The notes beneath the pieces are model-generated. The model was not told where the DNA came from and did no database searches. It saw only the letters and a list, made by a program, of their open reading frames with translations. The translations under genes were made by a program, and so were the position numbers. Below are positions 27,872 through 36,792 of a DNA stretch of 64,000 nucleotides, in pieces. Where the stretch lies: contig NZ_JBEBOY010000018.1 of NCBI RefSeq assembly GCF_040396155.1, positions 1 to 64,000 of the forward strand, read 5' to 3'. The stretch's first letter is position 1, and each line of letters starts with the position of its first letter. This stretch comes from Tissierella praeacuta_A (lineage in GTDB: Bacteria > Bacillota > Clostridia > Tissierellales > Tissierellaceae).

Positions 27872-28255
27872 TTATAATGCCTCTGTGTCTCCCTTATTCA
27901 TGAGAACAAAGTGTGTAGCATAAGCTTCTTCTATATTAGGTTCTCCGTATTTACTAAAGTGCAGGGGTGTTTTTTTCCCTTTAACTCCCCATTGATAATA
28001 TGCTGTCCAGGAAGCTTTTAATTGATTTTCTCCGGCATATGCCTTAAGCTCTTTCATAATTAATGACAGCTTACTCAAGTTGGTTTTACATACCTTTTCC
28101 AGGTAAGGTATCCGATGAAATCTCCAGTTCTCATAATCTTGATATGATAATACTCCCAGCTTCATCAGCAAATCCACAGGCGAAATATAATTTCTTTCTT
28201 TTAGTATATCACCTGCAGATGACCATACCTTACGTTTCAGTTCAATATTGTTCAT
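27872..28255 (-). CDS. Unknown protein of module A, 127 aa
   Basis: Begins MNNIELKRKVWSSAGDILKE (ATG at 28253-28255); an upstream in-frame ATG at 28294 would overlap the previous gene. The middle contains GVLSYQDYENWRFHRIPYLE and VCKTNLSKLSLIMKELKAY; the end contains WTAYYQWGVKGKKTPLHFSK and the sequence EEAYATHFV. I have a vague memory of similar small proteins but cannot name a family, and no catalytic motif is evident. It is the last gene of a three-gene operon whose other members have helical-repeat and pRiA4-ORF3-like domains. Confidence 0.6.
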   Translation of the reverse strand: MNNIELKRKVWSSAGDILKERNYISPVDLLMKLGVLSYQDYENWRFHRIPYLEKVCKTNLSKLSLIMKELKAYAGENQLKASWTAYYQWGVKGKKTPLHFSKYGEPNIEEAYATHFVLMNKGDTEAL

Positions 28256-28281
28256 ATATGTACCGCTCAATCCCCCTTTTA

Positions 28282-29451
28282 CTACCAATCGCAACCATAC
28301 TGCACCGGTGCTTCACCTTTTACCTCACTTATCTCGCATTCCTGTGTATGTTCATTCAATATACGTTCTACTGTAATCTGAAAATACCACTCATCCCCAA
28401 AATCAAATAAATATCCGAATTGCATTCCTTCATAAGGCAAAAGCTCTGCCAATAAAACTGTATCTGCCTGCCATATTTCATCCTTACACTCCGGTGCATA
28501 GTACCTTCTTTGGGAAGTTCCTGAGCCAATTTGAAAATAATACAGATGATCCATGTCAAAGCCAACACTTTTTTGTATCAAATAATGCAATTCCTCCAGA
28601 GTAAACTGATCACCTATTGTTATTTTCCTGATACAGGAACCAATCGTTATTTTAAATTTAATTGTGTGAGAGCCTGCTTCCACCGGATATGCCCAAAAAC
28701 CCATCAGCTTCTCTTCCATGTTAACAGTATCATCTCTTACGACATTCCTTATGGTTGATAACACCGTACTGACATCTGGATTATACCCAAATACCCTATC
28801 CTGTTTTTCCAATAGATCTTTCCAGACATACCCTTCCTCTGTCAGATAAAGTGTCTTAATTCGAAACTTATTATCTTTATTCTCTTCTTTATCCTCCAAC
28901 CATTCAATACGAAGCAATTGGAATAATGCAAAAAGACGGATCTCCGGAATATAATGGCTTCCCCAGGGTGACGCTATCCTTCCTCTGAATGGATCCAGTA
29001 GTGCTTCCTCTTCCCTCGCTTTTCTAATCACCTCAAATATTCTTCCTCTCATAAATGACGAACGAGAATCACCCAATGCCTCCTGATACTCCCCAAGCCA
29101 TATCGTCATCATAAGAATATACCGTTCCATAGCTGACATATGGAAAAATATTGAATATCTTTGACCCTTTTGAACGGTCATACTTTTCCCCTTCTTGCTC
29201 ATAACCTGAAGGATACCGGTACGTATCGAGAAAAAATAAAAGAAATCAATCACTGTATAATAATCCTGCATCCTTCCATATGACAGGTATTTCTCCCGAA
29301 CTATATCAAACAAACCATTCAATGCAAAGCAATCCTTTTTCCCAATATGGCCTGTACGCTTTGACAGTTGTACTTCATTTAGCTCAAAATAATCCAGGAA
29401 TAGTTGATATTCCTTTTCTAATTTTTCTGCTGCATTTTGAAATAGGTTCAT
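28282..29451 (-). CDS. Protein with C-terminal pRiA4b ORF-3-like domain (module A)
   Basis: Starts MNLFQNAAEKLEKEYQLFLD after AAAGGAG; about 389 residues. The N-terminal 250 residues are helical and unfamiliar. The C-terminal 120 residues (HTIKFKITIGSCIRKITIGD, FTLEELHYLIQKSVGFDMDH, GMQFGYLFDFGDEWYFQITV) carry the signature of the pRiA4b ORF-3/IS1096 TnpR-associated fold, including the FDFGD-W motif. The domain's role is not established; it often occurs as mobile-element cargo. It sits between the solenoid protein and the 127-residue protein, with short spacing, in one operon. Confidence 0.75.
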   Translation of the reverse strand: MNLFQNAAEKLEKEYQLFLDYFELNEVQLSKRTGHIGKKDCFALNGLFDIVREKYLSYGRMQDYYTVIDFFYFFSIRTGILQVMSKKGKSMTVQKGQRYSIFFHMSAMERYILMMTIWLGEYQEALGDSRSSFMRGRIFEVIRKAREEEALLDPFRGRIASPWGSHYIPEIRLFALFQLLRIEWLEDKEENKDNKFRIKTLYLTEEGYVWKDLLEKQDRVFGYNPDVSTVLSTIRNVVRDDTVNMEEKLMGFWAYPVEAGSHTIKFKITIGSCIRKITIGDQFTLEELHYLIQKSVGFDMDHLYYFQIGSGTSQRRYYAPECKDEIWQADTVLLAELLPYEGMQFGYLFDFGDEWYFQITVERILNEHTQECEISEVKGEAPVQYGCDW

Positions 29452-29525
29452 ATAATCTCCTTTTGTATCGATGGAGTATGTCCACTTCCATATTCCATCC
29501 GCTGTTTTTAATATCATTGGTTCAT

Positions 29526-31307
29526 CTATTTTTTCATTCCATATGTCACCAATTCCTTGTGGAACGCACTTCGTCGGGAATACTCACTTCTATATCTCTC
29601 CATAATATGCGCCTTAGCATCAGGAATACCAAGAGACTCCTGTACTTCTCCAAATGCAGCAATAAAGGAAGCACACTCTCCATAATAGTTTCTATGATTT
29701 CCTTCCATAATCCCAGTCACTCTGCCGGCAATCCATTTTTCAATTTTCTCTAACCATTTCTTTGTTTCCTCTGCTGTCAGTTGTACTTCATTCTTCCATG
29801 AATTGAAAAGCTGTGAAAACAATTCATTATCCGATAGTTTAGAATTGATTTCCGTTCCCCGATAAAACTTATCAGCGGATATTTCGCAGGCAGACTTTGC
29901 CCTGCCTTGCATTGCCTTCATACCTTCCGGAAATTTTTCTCCTTGAAACAGAAGCAAAAACATAAATGCCAGTCCCTGCTTCATAAACGTTGATGACCAA
30001 CCAAGGGCATTCTTTTCATTCATACCCACAGAATACATCCTTTCAAACTGTTCTTCAAAAAACAGCATAGTACAATAGCCCTCTCGATAAAGATAATTTT
30101 CCCTCTCGGCATTCATGTCGTAAAAAAGACTTTTATCTCGATTTTTCGTTTTCTGATAAGTCTGTTCTATAATAAATTTAAGTTCCTGTTCCCATTGTTT
30201 CCAATTATTAGTGCAGATTCTTATTCGCATATAGTTAACCACTGTAGTTTCAGAACGAAATGCTTCGATCCAGCATTTTTCCATCTTCTCAGGATCATTC
30301 AATTTCACTGCATACTCCGCTGTAAGAAGTGCTATTTCGCTCCTGACTAGATAAGAAGATGGTATTTTCTCCATTGCTTCTATCCCAATTTGAAACATGC
30401 TATCACTTTCATCAGAATTTAGTTTTATCTCTAAAAACTGCTGATACAAAGAAGGATGCTCCGTCACATATTTTCTTGCATTTTCCAATAGACAGCTTTC
30501 ATCTTGAATCATGGACTGAGCTTCTCTTAATAATTTCTCCGCTGATTTACTTTTTTGTGCACCGAGGTATCCTATCCACATCGGAAGAAAAGCATCAAAC
30601 TGTGACAATTCATCATTTCCAGATTGCATGATATCCTCAAGTTTCATATCATAACACCTAAAATTTTCCATCATGCAATATATTTCATCTGCTCTATCTT
30701 CAAGTTGGTTTCCCATATAGGTAAGATATAAACATTCCTTTACAAACGGAATATACTCATGCCCTAATAAATTATATTGATCTAACTCATACATATATAA
30801 AGGGGAGCCATTATAATCGCAATAATCCCCTTCCGAAGAAACCTCCAATACAGATAGAATTTCTGAAAGCTCATATCCCTCTTTATATAACTCCCTATCA
30901 ACGCAGATATGAATTAATTCCATTGCTTCATTAATATCCTTTAAAATTCCCTTTGGGTCAGAGAAGAGAACCTCATCCACATCACTATTGTACCAGTCAT
31001 CCCACTCTTCATTATATTCACTTTCTAAAAGACGACTTGCGGAGTTGATTTGTGTTAATCTCTCTTTAATGCTTTCTATGCTAAGTATTATTTGAGATAT
31101 TCCATCATCAATGCACTTCTGGTAGGATTCGCTCTCTGATATATTTTCATAAGACCTCATCAATTGCAGCAAATTGTTTCTTCTATTTTCAGGCCACGTT
31201 CTTGCTATTTCGTGGATCAGCATTTCCATATTTTCATGGCTTAAATTCTTTGAAAGTGCATCCACTTCTTTGAGAAATTTAGGCAACTTCATGCGCTCAC
31301 TATTCAT
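29526..31307 (-). CDS. Large helical-repeat protein of module A, unknown function
   Basis: About 593 residues from an ATG at 31305-31307 that follows GAAGGAAG. It is almost entirely alpha-helical, with TPR-like antiparallel pairs (for example RSEIALLTAEYAVKLNDPEK). The C-terminal 70 residues (EKIEKWIAGRVTGIMEGNHR, YYGECASFIAAFGEVQESLG, MERYRSEYSRRSAFHKEL) resemble the tails of SWIM-zinc-finger-associated proteins in Bacillota, but the Cys/His SWIM motif itself is absent. It lacks enzymatic motifs and may be a scaffold or sensor. First gene of the module A operon. Confidence 0.65.
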   Translation of the reverse strand: MNSERMKLPKFLKEVDALSKNLSHENMEMLIHEIARTWPENRRNNLLQLMRSYENISESESYQKCIDDGISQIILSIESIKERLTQINSASRLLESEYNEEWDDWYNSDVDEVLFSDPKGILKDINEAMELIHICVDRELYKEGYELSEILSVLEVSSEGDYCDYNGSPLYMYELDQYNLLGHEYIPFVKECLYLTYMGNQLEDRADEIYCMMENFRCYDMKLEDIMQSGNDELSQFDAFLPMWIGYLGAQKSKSAEKLLREAQSMIQDESCLLENARKYVTEHPSLYQQFLEIKLNSDESDSMFQIGIEAMEKIPSSYLVRSEIALLTAEYAVKLNDPEKMEKCWIEAFRSETTVVNYMRIRICTNNWKQWEQELKFIIEQTYQKTKNRDKSLFYDMNAERENYLYREGYCTMLFFEEQFERMYSVGMNEKNALGWSSTFMKQGLAFMFLLLFQGEKFPEGMKAMQGRAKSACEISADKFYRGTEINSKLSDNELFSQLFNSWKNEVQLTAEETKKWLEKIEKWIAGRVTGIMEGNHRNYYGECASFIAAFGEVQESLGIPDAKAHIMERYRSEYSRRSAFHKELVTYGMKK

Positions 31308-31925
31308 TTTTTTCTTCCTTCTTTTCAACTCTTTTTTATTTATCTTTAATAACGTACGAATTTCTATCATTTACGGCCACTATATCCGCAAAATCCGTTC
31401 AGCCCGAAAACTTCTGATTTCGCTTTGAAGATGGCAAATCCAAACTGTATACCCTTTATTGTTTCAATAGGGCATTTCATAAGGGTCAATCATTCAAAAC
31501 TCCATATACTCTAAGCTACTTCTTAACAAAGGCACCAATCCACCTTTGTAAATCTCTGCTCTTGCAAAGTCTCAAACCTCCCATTAATTTCAGATTTTCA
31601 TTCTAATTCAGTTATTAAGTTTTTCTTTATAACTGGCAACTGTAAAGTTTTTCTTAAAGCTCATATGAGCAGTTATCAAAAAGATGCATATTTTCATAAA
31701 TCTTACTCTAGCTATAAAAATTCCATTAAACCTCCACTACAGAAGCACAAAAGCCCGCCTCAGTCTTCTATATGTTCTCAACTGCTCCCATTTCATAATA
31801 ATTCAGCCCACGTTCTAAATGTGAGGTCAGAAGAAAATTAATTTTTAGTAGCTGCCTTTTCCTTTATTTTACCATATAGAGGATATAACGTACATTACCA
31901 TTTGTTATTTTACGCGACATATTTC

Positions 31926-32015
31926 GACGCAAATCTCGCAATGCCTTGAGGTGACAATAAAGATGTCGTAAGAACCCAGTGATTCCTTGGTGGAAGGGTA
32001 TATTTTCAAAATATA
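31926..32015 (-). repeat. Att-like scar, copy 2
   Basis: Plus-strand TGCCTTGAGGTGACAATAAA followed by GATGTCGTAAG and AGTGATTCCTTGGTG aligns with 36574-36660 over about 80 bases and less well with 27743-27825. The core region beside it (GACGCAAATCTCGCA) has diverged from the rumA core. Confidence 0.6.
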
Positions 32016-32072
32016 ATTTCCTTTCGTTCATTTTATCATACTCTTATTCTTTATATTTTATTTTGTAAATTT

Positions 32073-32116
32073 AAAAAAGCTCCTATCCCTTTGCAAAATG
32101 CAAAGGGATAGGAGCT
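32073..32116 (-). terminator. Strong terminator downstream of module B
   Basis: A perfect 18-bp inverted repeat, AGCTCCTATCCCTTTGCA and its complement, has a two-base centre and a T run on the minus strand. It ends the operon of the PNPOx-like and kinase genes. Confidence 0.9.
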
Positions 32117-32163
32117 TCATGTTACCACTCCAATTTTATATAGACCTTACTGTATATACCTCA

Positions 32164-32310
32164 TCAAATATGCTGGAAATAATCCATAAACATTTTATGA
32201 CTATAACGTGCATCTACGTGGATATCTAAGATAGATTCGATCTCCCAACTTTAAGACCATGTTCGTCTTGCTATCCCTTGCTCAATCTCACCAACTTTAG
32301 CTCTCTGCAT
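32164..32310 (-). pseudogene. Decayed gene fragment, unknown
   Basis: The minus strand reads MQRAKVGEIEQGIARRTWS, a stop, then SWEIESILDIHVDARYSHKM in the same frame, ending at a TGA. The continuity across a single TAA looks like a degraded coding segment. Family not recognised, no ribosome site. Confidence 0.3.
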
Positions 32311-32411
32311 AAGTATTCCTAAGCTCACTCTTCTTTTCTAAGTTTTTATTCTTTCTAATATTAATTATCTATGCACTTTTCCAAAGTCACTTCATCATAG
32401 AAATCCAAATT

Positions 32412-32972
32412 TTATTCCATTCTCCCATATTTCATCTCTTTGCCTTGTTTGTCATATCTCTTTCTTTTAGATTTTATTTCTTCCATGCGGATTCTATATA
32501 TATTCGTTCTTTTTAATCCGGCCTTAATTGCCATATCAAAATACTTCATCTTTGTCGGGATATATTTTTCACATATAAGCCTCATGGCTTTGATTCTTTC
32601 TTCCTCATCTTCAACTATTTCAACTTTGCCTTTTATTACTGCTGATTCATATTCAGTAGTAAATACACTGCTAATCAATAATATAGCTTTAGATTCATCA
32701 GATGCTATTTCTTTTAATTCCTCTTCAGTAAAGTTATCTGGAATTCTTATCCCCCCTACAAATGCTACACTGACACTCGGGTTATTTGTCAATGTACATA
32801 CCTTTCTTCCATCCTTAGCTGAATGAAAGTAAAGATTTTCTTCATGTCTTACTATGGACAGAGGTATCCCATATGGTTCATCACCATCTATCATTGAGAG
32901 TATTCCGTATCTGGCCTTATCTATTACATAGTATCCAAAGTCCCTACCCATTTCTCTATCTTTTCTCCTCAT
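32412..32972 (-). CDS. Pyridoxamine 5'-phosphate oxidase-fold protein (NimA-like)
   Basis: About 186 residues from MRRKDREMGRDFGYYVIDKA, after AAGGAG. The split-barrel flavin-binding fold shows GILSMIDGDEPYGIPLSIV near residue 25, LYFHSAKDGRKVCTLTNNPS near 50, VSVAFVG and a later ESAVIKGKVEIVED. This pattern matches PNPOx-like/NimA-type FMN proteins rather than true PdxH. Substrate unknown; a flavin reductase or pyridoxal-related activity is plausible, given the adjacent kinase 47 bases upstream. It ends in a strong terminator. Confidence 0.82.
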   Translation of the reverse strand: MRRKDREMGRDFGYYVIDKARYGILSMIDGDEPYGIPLSIVRHEENLYFHSAKDGRKVCTLTNNPSVSVAFVGGIRIPDNFTEEELKEIASDESKAILLISSVFTTEYESAVIKGKVEIVEDEEERIKAMRLICEKYIPTKMKYFDMAIKAGLKRTNIYRIRMEEIKSKRKRYDKQGKEMKYGRME

Positions 32973-33019
32973 GTTTATGAACTCCTTTTTACTATTCATT
33001 CTTCAAAGAATCAGATTAT

Positions 33020-33841
33020 TTATATATCCATTTTATCAAGCCAAGCTTCTATTGGTATCCCTTTGAATTTATCTACATTATCCTTACTCAGTATTATAAT
33101 ATCCTTTACGTAATCCATAGCTTTTTGTGCAGAGTCCTGTAAAGGTGCTCCCAAAAGCACTTTTCCCATCATTACTGATGAAAATACATCTCCCGTTCCT
33201 GGAAATCTGACTGCCACATACTCAAATGACAGGCTAAAATATGTATCTTCTTTGGAATCGTAGCCCAATACAGCAGTATTATCCTTAAGATTTACACTTG
33301 TAATTACAATAGATTTAGAACCTAATTCTCTTAATCTATCTATTAATTCATATCCTTCTTCCAATGATATTCCTTCATTTTTAATATCTACACCTGCTAA
33401 AAATGCTGCTTCTGTATAATTAGGAACGATATAATCTGCAACTGAACAGAGTTGTCTCATGTATTCTATAGTTTGATTAGTTACTCCATTATATAACTTC
33501 CCGCCATCCCCCATAATAGGGTCTACAAATACTATGGTGCCCTTCTGGGATTGTTCTTGACAATAATCTGCTACAAGTCTTACCTGTTCCTCAGACACAA
33601 TAAAGCCTGTTGAAATCCCATCAAAGTTAAATCCTAGCTCTTTCCATACAGATATTGTGTTTTTCATATATTCAGTTGTTTCCAATATTTCAAATTTTCC
33701 ATAATCAAATGTGTTTGAAATCAATGCTGTGGGTAGATTATACAGATCAAAACCCATATGGGATAGTACGGGAATCATCGCAGCTAGTGCCACCTTCCCA
33801 TAACCTGGCAAATCATTTATCAATAATATCTTGTCACTCAA
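33020..33841 (-). CDS. Pyridoxamine/pyridoxal kinase-like protein
   Basis: About 273 residues of the ribokinase family. After a TTG start preceded by GAGGG it reads SDKILLINDLPGYGKVALAA. Motifs include FVDPIMGDGGKLYNG near residue 120, ADYIVPNYTEAAFLAG near 148 and the catalytic/anion-hole RFPGTGDVFSSVMMG near 224. It phosphorylates vitamin B6 vitamers in the salvage pathway in the cytosol. It differs from host PdxK/PdxY only as expected for the group. The neighbouring MocR-type regulator, a group often controlling B6 genes, strengthens the assignment. A second TTG further upstream would add nine residues. Confidence 0.85.
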   Translation of the reverse strand: MSDKILLINDLPGYGKVALAAMIPVLSHMGFDLYNLPTALISNTFDYGKFEILETTEYMKNTISVWKELGFNFDGISTGFIVSEEQVRLVADYCQEQSQKGTIVFVDPIMGDGGKLYNGVTNQTIEYMRQLCSVADYIVPNYTEAAFLAGVDIKNEGISLEEGYELIDRLRELGSKSIVITSVNLKDNTAVLGYDSKEDTYFSLSFEYVAVRFPGTGDVFSSVMMGKVLLGAPLQDSAQKAMDYVKDIIILSKDNVDKFKGIPIEAWLDKMDI

Positions 33842-34095
33842 ATTATCCCTCTTTTCATACTGGTACAAAAGTTAGCTAATTAAATACTAATTCAGAACCT
33901 CGCTATCTCAGCATCAAGCTATCCTTGACATAGATCCTTACCCACTTGCTGATTTCTTTATATTGAATAATACATTTACATCTTGAAATATATATCATGC
34001 TCATTTGTATGCTTTTTCCCTTTATTAATAGTGTTCTGCCATCTTTATTAAAACTATACTTATAATGTTGATATTTACTCCCTCAAAATATCTTT

Positions 34096-34557
34096 TTAAT
34101 TATAGTATTTTCCCGTTACCTCTAAAATATTAATCTGTATTACAGCAATACCTTTAATCATAGGTTCAGGAAGTATCGAATCTGCTAAATGTGGAGTATA
34201 CTTCTGAACTATATTTTGCAATACTATTCTTTTTGCCTCTATATCCTCAACCAAAGTAGCATTTCCTGTTATAATTACACTTTCATATTCTGTATTGGTG
34301 TCACAGACCACACCATTTGGGTCTAGAGGAAGTCCCTGCATATCATAAGCTAAAAATCCAATCTTGTCATTGCGAATGCTATTGTCAATCTTTTGCCCTT
34401 TTGATAACCCATGAATGTATATTTGGTTATCCATATAGACAAAATGAATTAGGGTAATATAAGAGGTACCGTCTGTATTAATAGTGGAAAAACTTCCTGT
34501 TTGTACCCTAAGTAACAAGTTCTTAATTTTTTCATCTGTTAATTGGTGTGTTTTCAT
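34096..34557 (-). CDS. Pyridoxamine 5'-phosphate oxidase-family protein
   Basis: A 153-residue PNPOx-fold protein. It contains LRVQTGSFSTINTDGTSYIT near residue 15, FVYMDNQIYIHGLSKGQKID near 40 and ESVIITGNATLVEDIEAKR near 108. This is the short FMN-binding split barrel. It is distinct in sequence from the one at 32412-32972, so module B has two paralogues around one kinase. The exact substrate cannot be inferred. It lies between the kinase gene and the MocR gene and may have its own promoter in the 240 bases upstream. Confidence 0.82.
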   Translation of the reverse strand: MKTHQLTDEKIKNLLLRVQTGSFSTINTDGTSYITLIHFVYMDNQIYIHGLSKGQKIDNSIRNDKIGFLAYDMQGLPLDPNGVVCDTNTEYESVIITGNATLVEDIEAKRIVLQNIVQKYTPHLADSILPEPMIKGIAVIQINILEVTGKYYN

Positions 34558-34760
34558 TCTATATTACATCAAATTCCCTCCATATACTTTCTTTTGCTTA
34601 TAAGTATATTTTAAAATTGTTCCCGTATCAAGGGACGGTTATTAACTTTTTTTAGGACACAGTTCTACTTCATAAACATAAAGAAGATGTAAATGCAAAG
34701 ACTTACCTTAACGATATACAGCCTTTTATTGTGGCAGTGTAATATGCAAGTTTATTCACA

Positions 34761-34802
34761 AAAAACAACAGCAATTCCTTACTGGAACCTGCTGTTGTTT
34801 TA
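34761..34802 (-). terminator. Terminator of the MocR-type gene
   Basis: AACAACAGC and GCTGTTGTT pair around a loop that also has partial GGTTCC/GGAATT complementarity, followed by T residues on the minus strand. It overlaps the end of the regulator gene. Confidence 0.8.
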
Positions 34803-36215
34803 ATTAGTACTATTAAACCAGATATCAGCAAGAAGTTCTATGGCTGGCACAATATCCTTTTCTTTAATCTTTCCATAACCTAATACAATGAAATTTCCTT
34901 GATTAGCAGCATTGTTAAGCCAAAATGGGGATACTGGACAAACTTGAACACCACATGCTAAAGCTTTTTGAATAAGAACATCTTCTTTCTGTCCATCTGT
35001 AAATTCCATTAGAATGTGTAATCCCGCTTCATGGCCATATATCCGAACCTTACCGTCCATATTTTTTTTGATTGCATCAACCAAGATATCATGCTTCCTT
35101 TTTTGACTTAGACATAGTTTTCGAATATGCTTTTCCCAATGGCCATCTCGCATAAATTTAGCTAAAACTCTTTGCTGAAGCAATGGAACTGTACACTGGT
35201 ATCCTCTGTATTTTTTATTGTAAGTGGATAGTAACCAATACGGCAATACCAGATATGCCATTCGTAAACCTGCTGATAAAGCTTTAGAAAAAGTGCCTAC
35301 ATAAATCACCCGCTCAGCTTGGTCAATGGATTGCAGTGATGGAATTGGAAGCCCTTTGTACCTAAATTCGCTATCATAGTCATCTTCAATTATTACCATA
35401 TTACGCCGATAGGCGAGATTTAAGATTTCCATTCGGTTTTGGATTGGCATAACAGCACCTGTCGGGAATTGATGTGATGGAGCAATATGAACCATAGGAA
35501 CGGACATAGATGAAAGTCTTTTTATGTCAATACCATTCTTATCAACTGGGACAGTTTGTATTTCAAAACCATTACTTTGAAATACTGTACTTGCACCATC
35601 ATAACAAGGTTCTTCCATAGCAACTTTCTTTCCACATGGAAAAATTCTTATGATAATTTCCAAAGCAAGTTGTGTACCACTACAAATAATAATCTGTTCT
35701 GTTTCGCACTTTACACCCCTGCTACGATACAAATATTGCTTTAGCTGTTGCCGCAACTCTAAATCTCCTTTCACATCTCCAAGCCCATGCACCAATTGTG
35801 CCTGTGGTCCATCAAGAATATCTGCTACATATGTACACCAGAGCTTATTGGGAAAACTTGCAGCTTCTAGTTCTCCATACTGGAAGCTATATCGGATTTT
35901 ATTCACAGTGTTATCAGATTGCCTAGTTGACCACTTTTCATGTTTTTGGTAATCAGATAATTCTTGGTGTAAATAAAAATCCAATTTATTAACAACATAT
36001 CCTGAACCCGGTATCCCTGTTATATACCCCTCCAAGACAAGCTGTTCATAAGCATTTTTAACTGAATTTCTTCCAACCTTTAGTTCACTTGCCAATGCTC
36101 TTATTGAAGTAATACGTAAACCTTCAGGGAAGTTTCCAGATAAAATATCACTTTTAATTTGTTCATAAATTTGTTGATAAATAGGCAGATTGCTATTACG
36201 GTCAATATGTAGCAT
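34800..36215 (-). CDS. MocR/PdxR-type GntR regulator with aminotransferase domain
   Basis: About 471 residues from MLHIDRNSNLPIYQQIYEQI, eight bases after AAGGAGGT. Residues 10-75 are a GntR winged helix (GLRITSIRALASELKVGRNS, VLEGYITGIPGSGYVV). Residues 110-465 are a fold-type I aminotransferase domain with EPCYDGAS, EDDYDSEFRYKG and the PLP lysine in YVGTFSKALSAGLRMAYL. MocR regulators sense PLP or an adduct and activate neighbouring genes, so it likely controls the kinase and PNPOx-like genes downstream. The longer frame from 36377 has no good ribosome site. Confidence 0.9.
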   Translation of the reverse strand: MLHIDRNSNLPIYQQIYEQIKSDILSGNFPEGLRITSIRALASELKVGRNSVKNAYEQLVLEGYITGIPGSGYVVNKLDFYLHQELSDYQKHEKWSTRQSDNTVNKIRYSFQYGELEAASFPNKLWCTYVADILDGPQAQLVHGLGDVKGDLELRQQLKQYLYRSRGVKCETEQIIICSGTQLALEIIIRIFPCGKKVAMEEPCYDGASTVFQSNGFEIQTVPVDKNGIDIKRLSSMSVPMVHIAPSHQFPTGAVMPIQNRMEILNLAYRRNMVIIEDDYDSEFRYKGLPIPSLQSIDQAERVIYVGTFSKALSAGLRMAYLVLPYWLLSTYNKKYRGYQCTVPLLQQRVLAKFMRDGHWEKHIRKLCLSQKRKHDILVDAIKKNMDGKVRIYGHEAGLHILMEFTDGQKEDVLIQKALACGVQVCPVSPFWLNNAANQGNFIVLGYGKIKEKDIVPAIELLADIWFNSTN

Positions 36216-36377
36216 CTTTTTTACCTCCTTATAATTATCAATTATACACGATATTTCTTGTAGAGTTATATCCATTATTATCACTTCTGTGATTATTTTT
36301 AAAGGTGTTCCATAGGTTAACCCCTTATCTAAATATTTTGTACAAAATTTAATCCATAATTTTATAGTTATAATCAT

Positions 36378-36792
36378 TGTACCTTATAGATTTTATCATA
36401 TAAACCTATATTTCCTTATTTTACATATCTCCAAATACAATCAATCTCGCCACATCATAGTCCTCATGTTTTTCTATGGACATGTTTCCAAAAACAGAAA
36501 GCCATTGAATGTCATCTACACACTTAATGGCTTAAACTATTGATATTACTACATTCTATTGCTTTTCGAGCCTAACGATAACTTCAACGTGCCTTGAGAG
36601 TACAATAATGATGTCGTAAGTATCTAGTACCCCCTTGGTGTCAGTGCATATTTCTAAAATGTTTTCTTATTAAATATTTTTGTAACAAAAACACTTAATA
36701 AGAATGCATATATTCCTACATTTTTATATTGAAATATATGCATTCTCATTATAATTTTTATGCTTTGACAAAGAGCTAAAATATATATATTT
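36378..36792. other. Intergenic region with att-like scar copy 3
   Basis: About 415 bases. The scar (36574-36660) reads TGCCTTGAGAGTACAATAAT, then GATGTCGTAAG and AGTACCCCCTTGGTG. Beside it the minus strand has CACGTTGAAGTTATCGT, rumA-like in CACGT-GA but otherwise changed. The MocR promoter must also lie here. No gene recognised. Confidence 0.55.

Larger units (their letters stand above)
31371..32411. other. Intergenic region with att-like scar, gene remnant and terminator
   Basis: About 1 kb without an intact gene. It holds a copy of the att-like scar at 31926-32015, the module B terminator and a short decayed frame at 32164-32310. The remainder (31371-31900) must include the module A promoter; I see nothing else there. 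Confidence 0.55.

Noticed and set aside
32073..32116. The 18-bp perfect inverted repeat as an insertion-sequence end
   Set aside because: It has a two-base centre and a T run after the gene end, as in a terminator; no transposase or target duplication is near.
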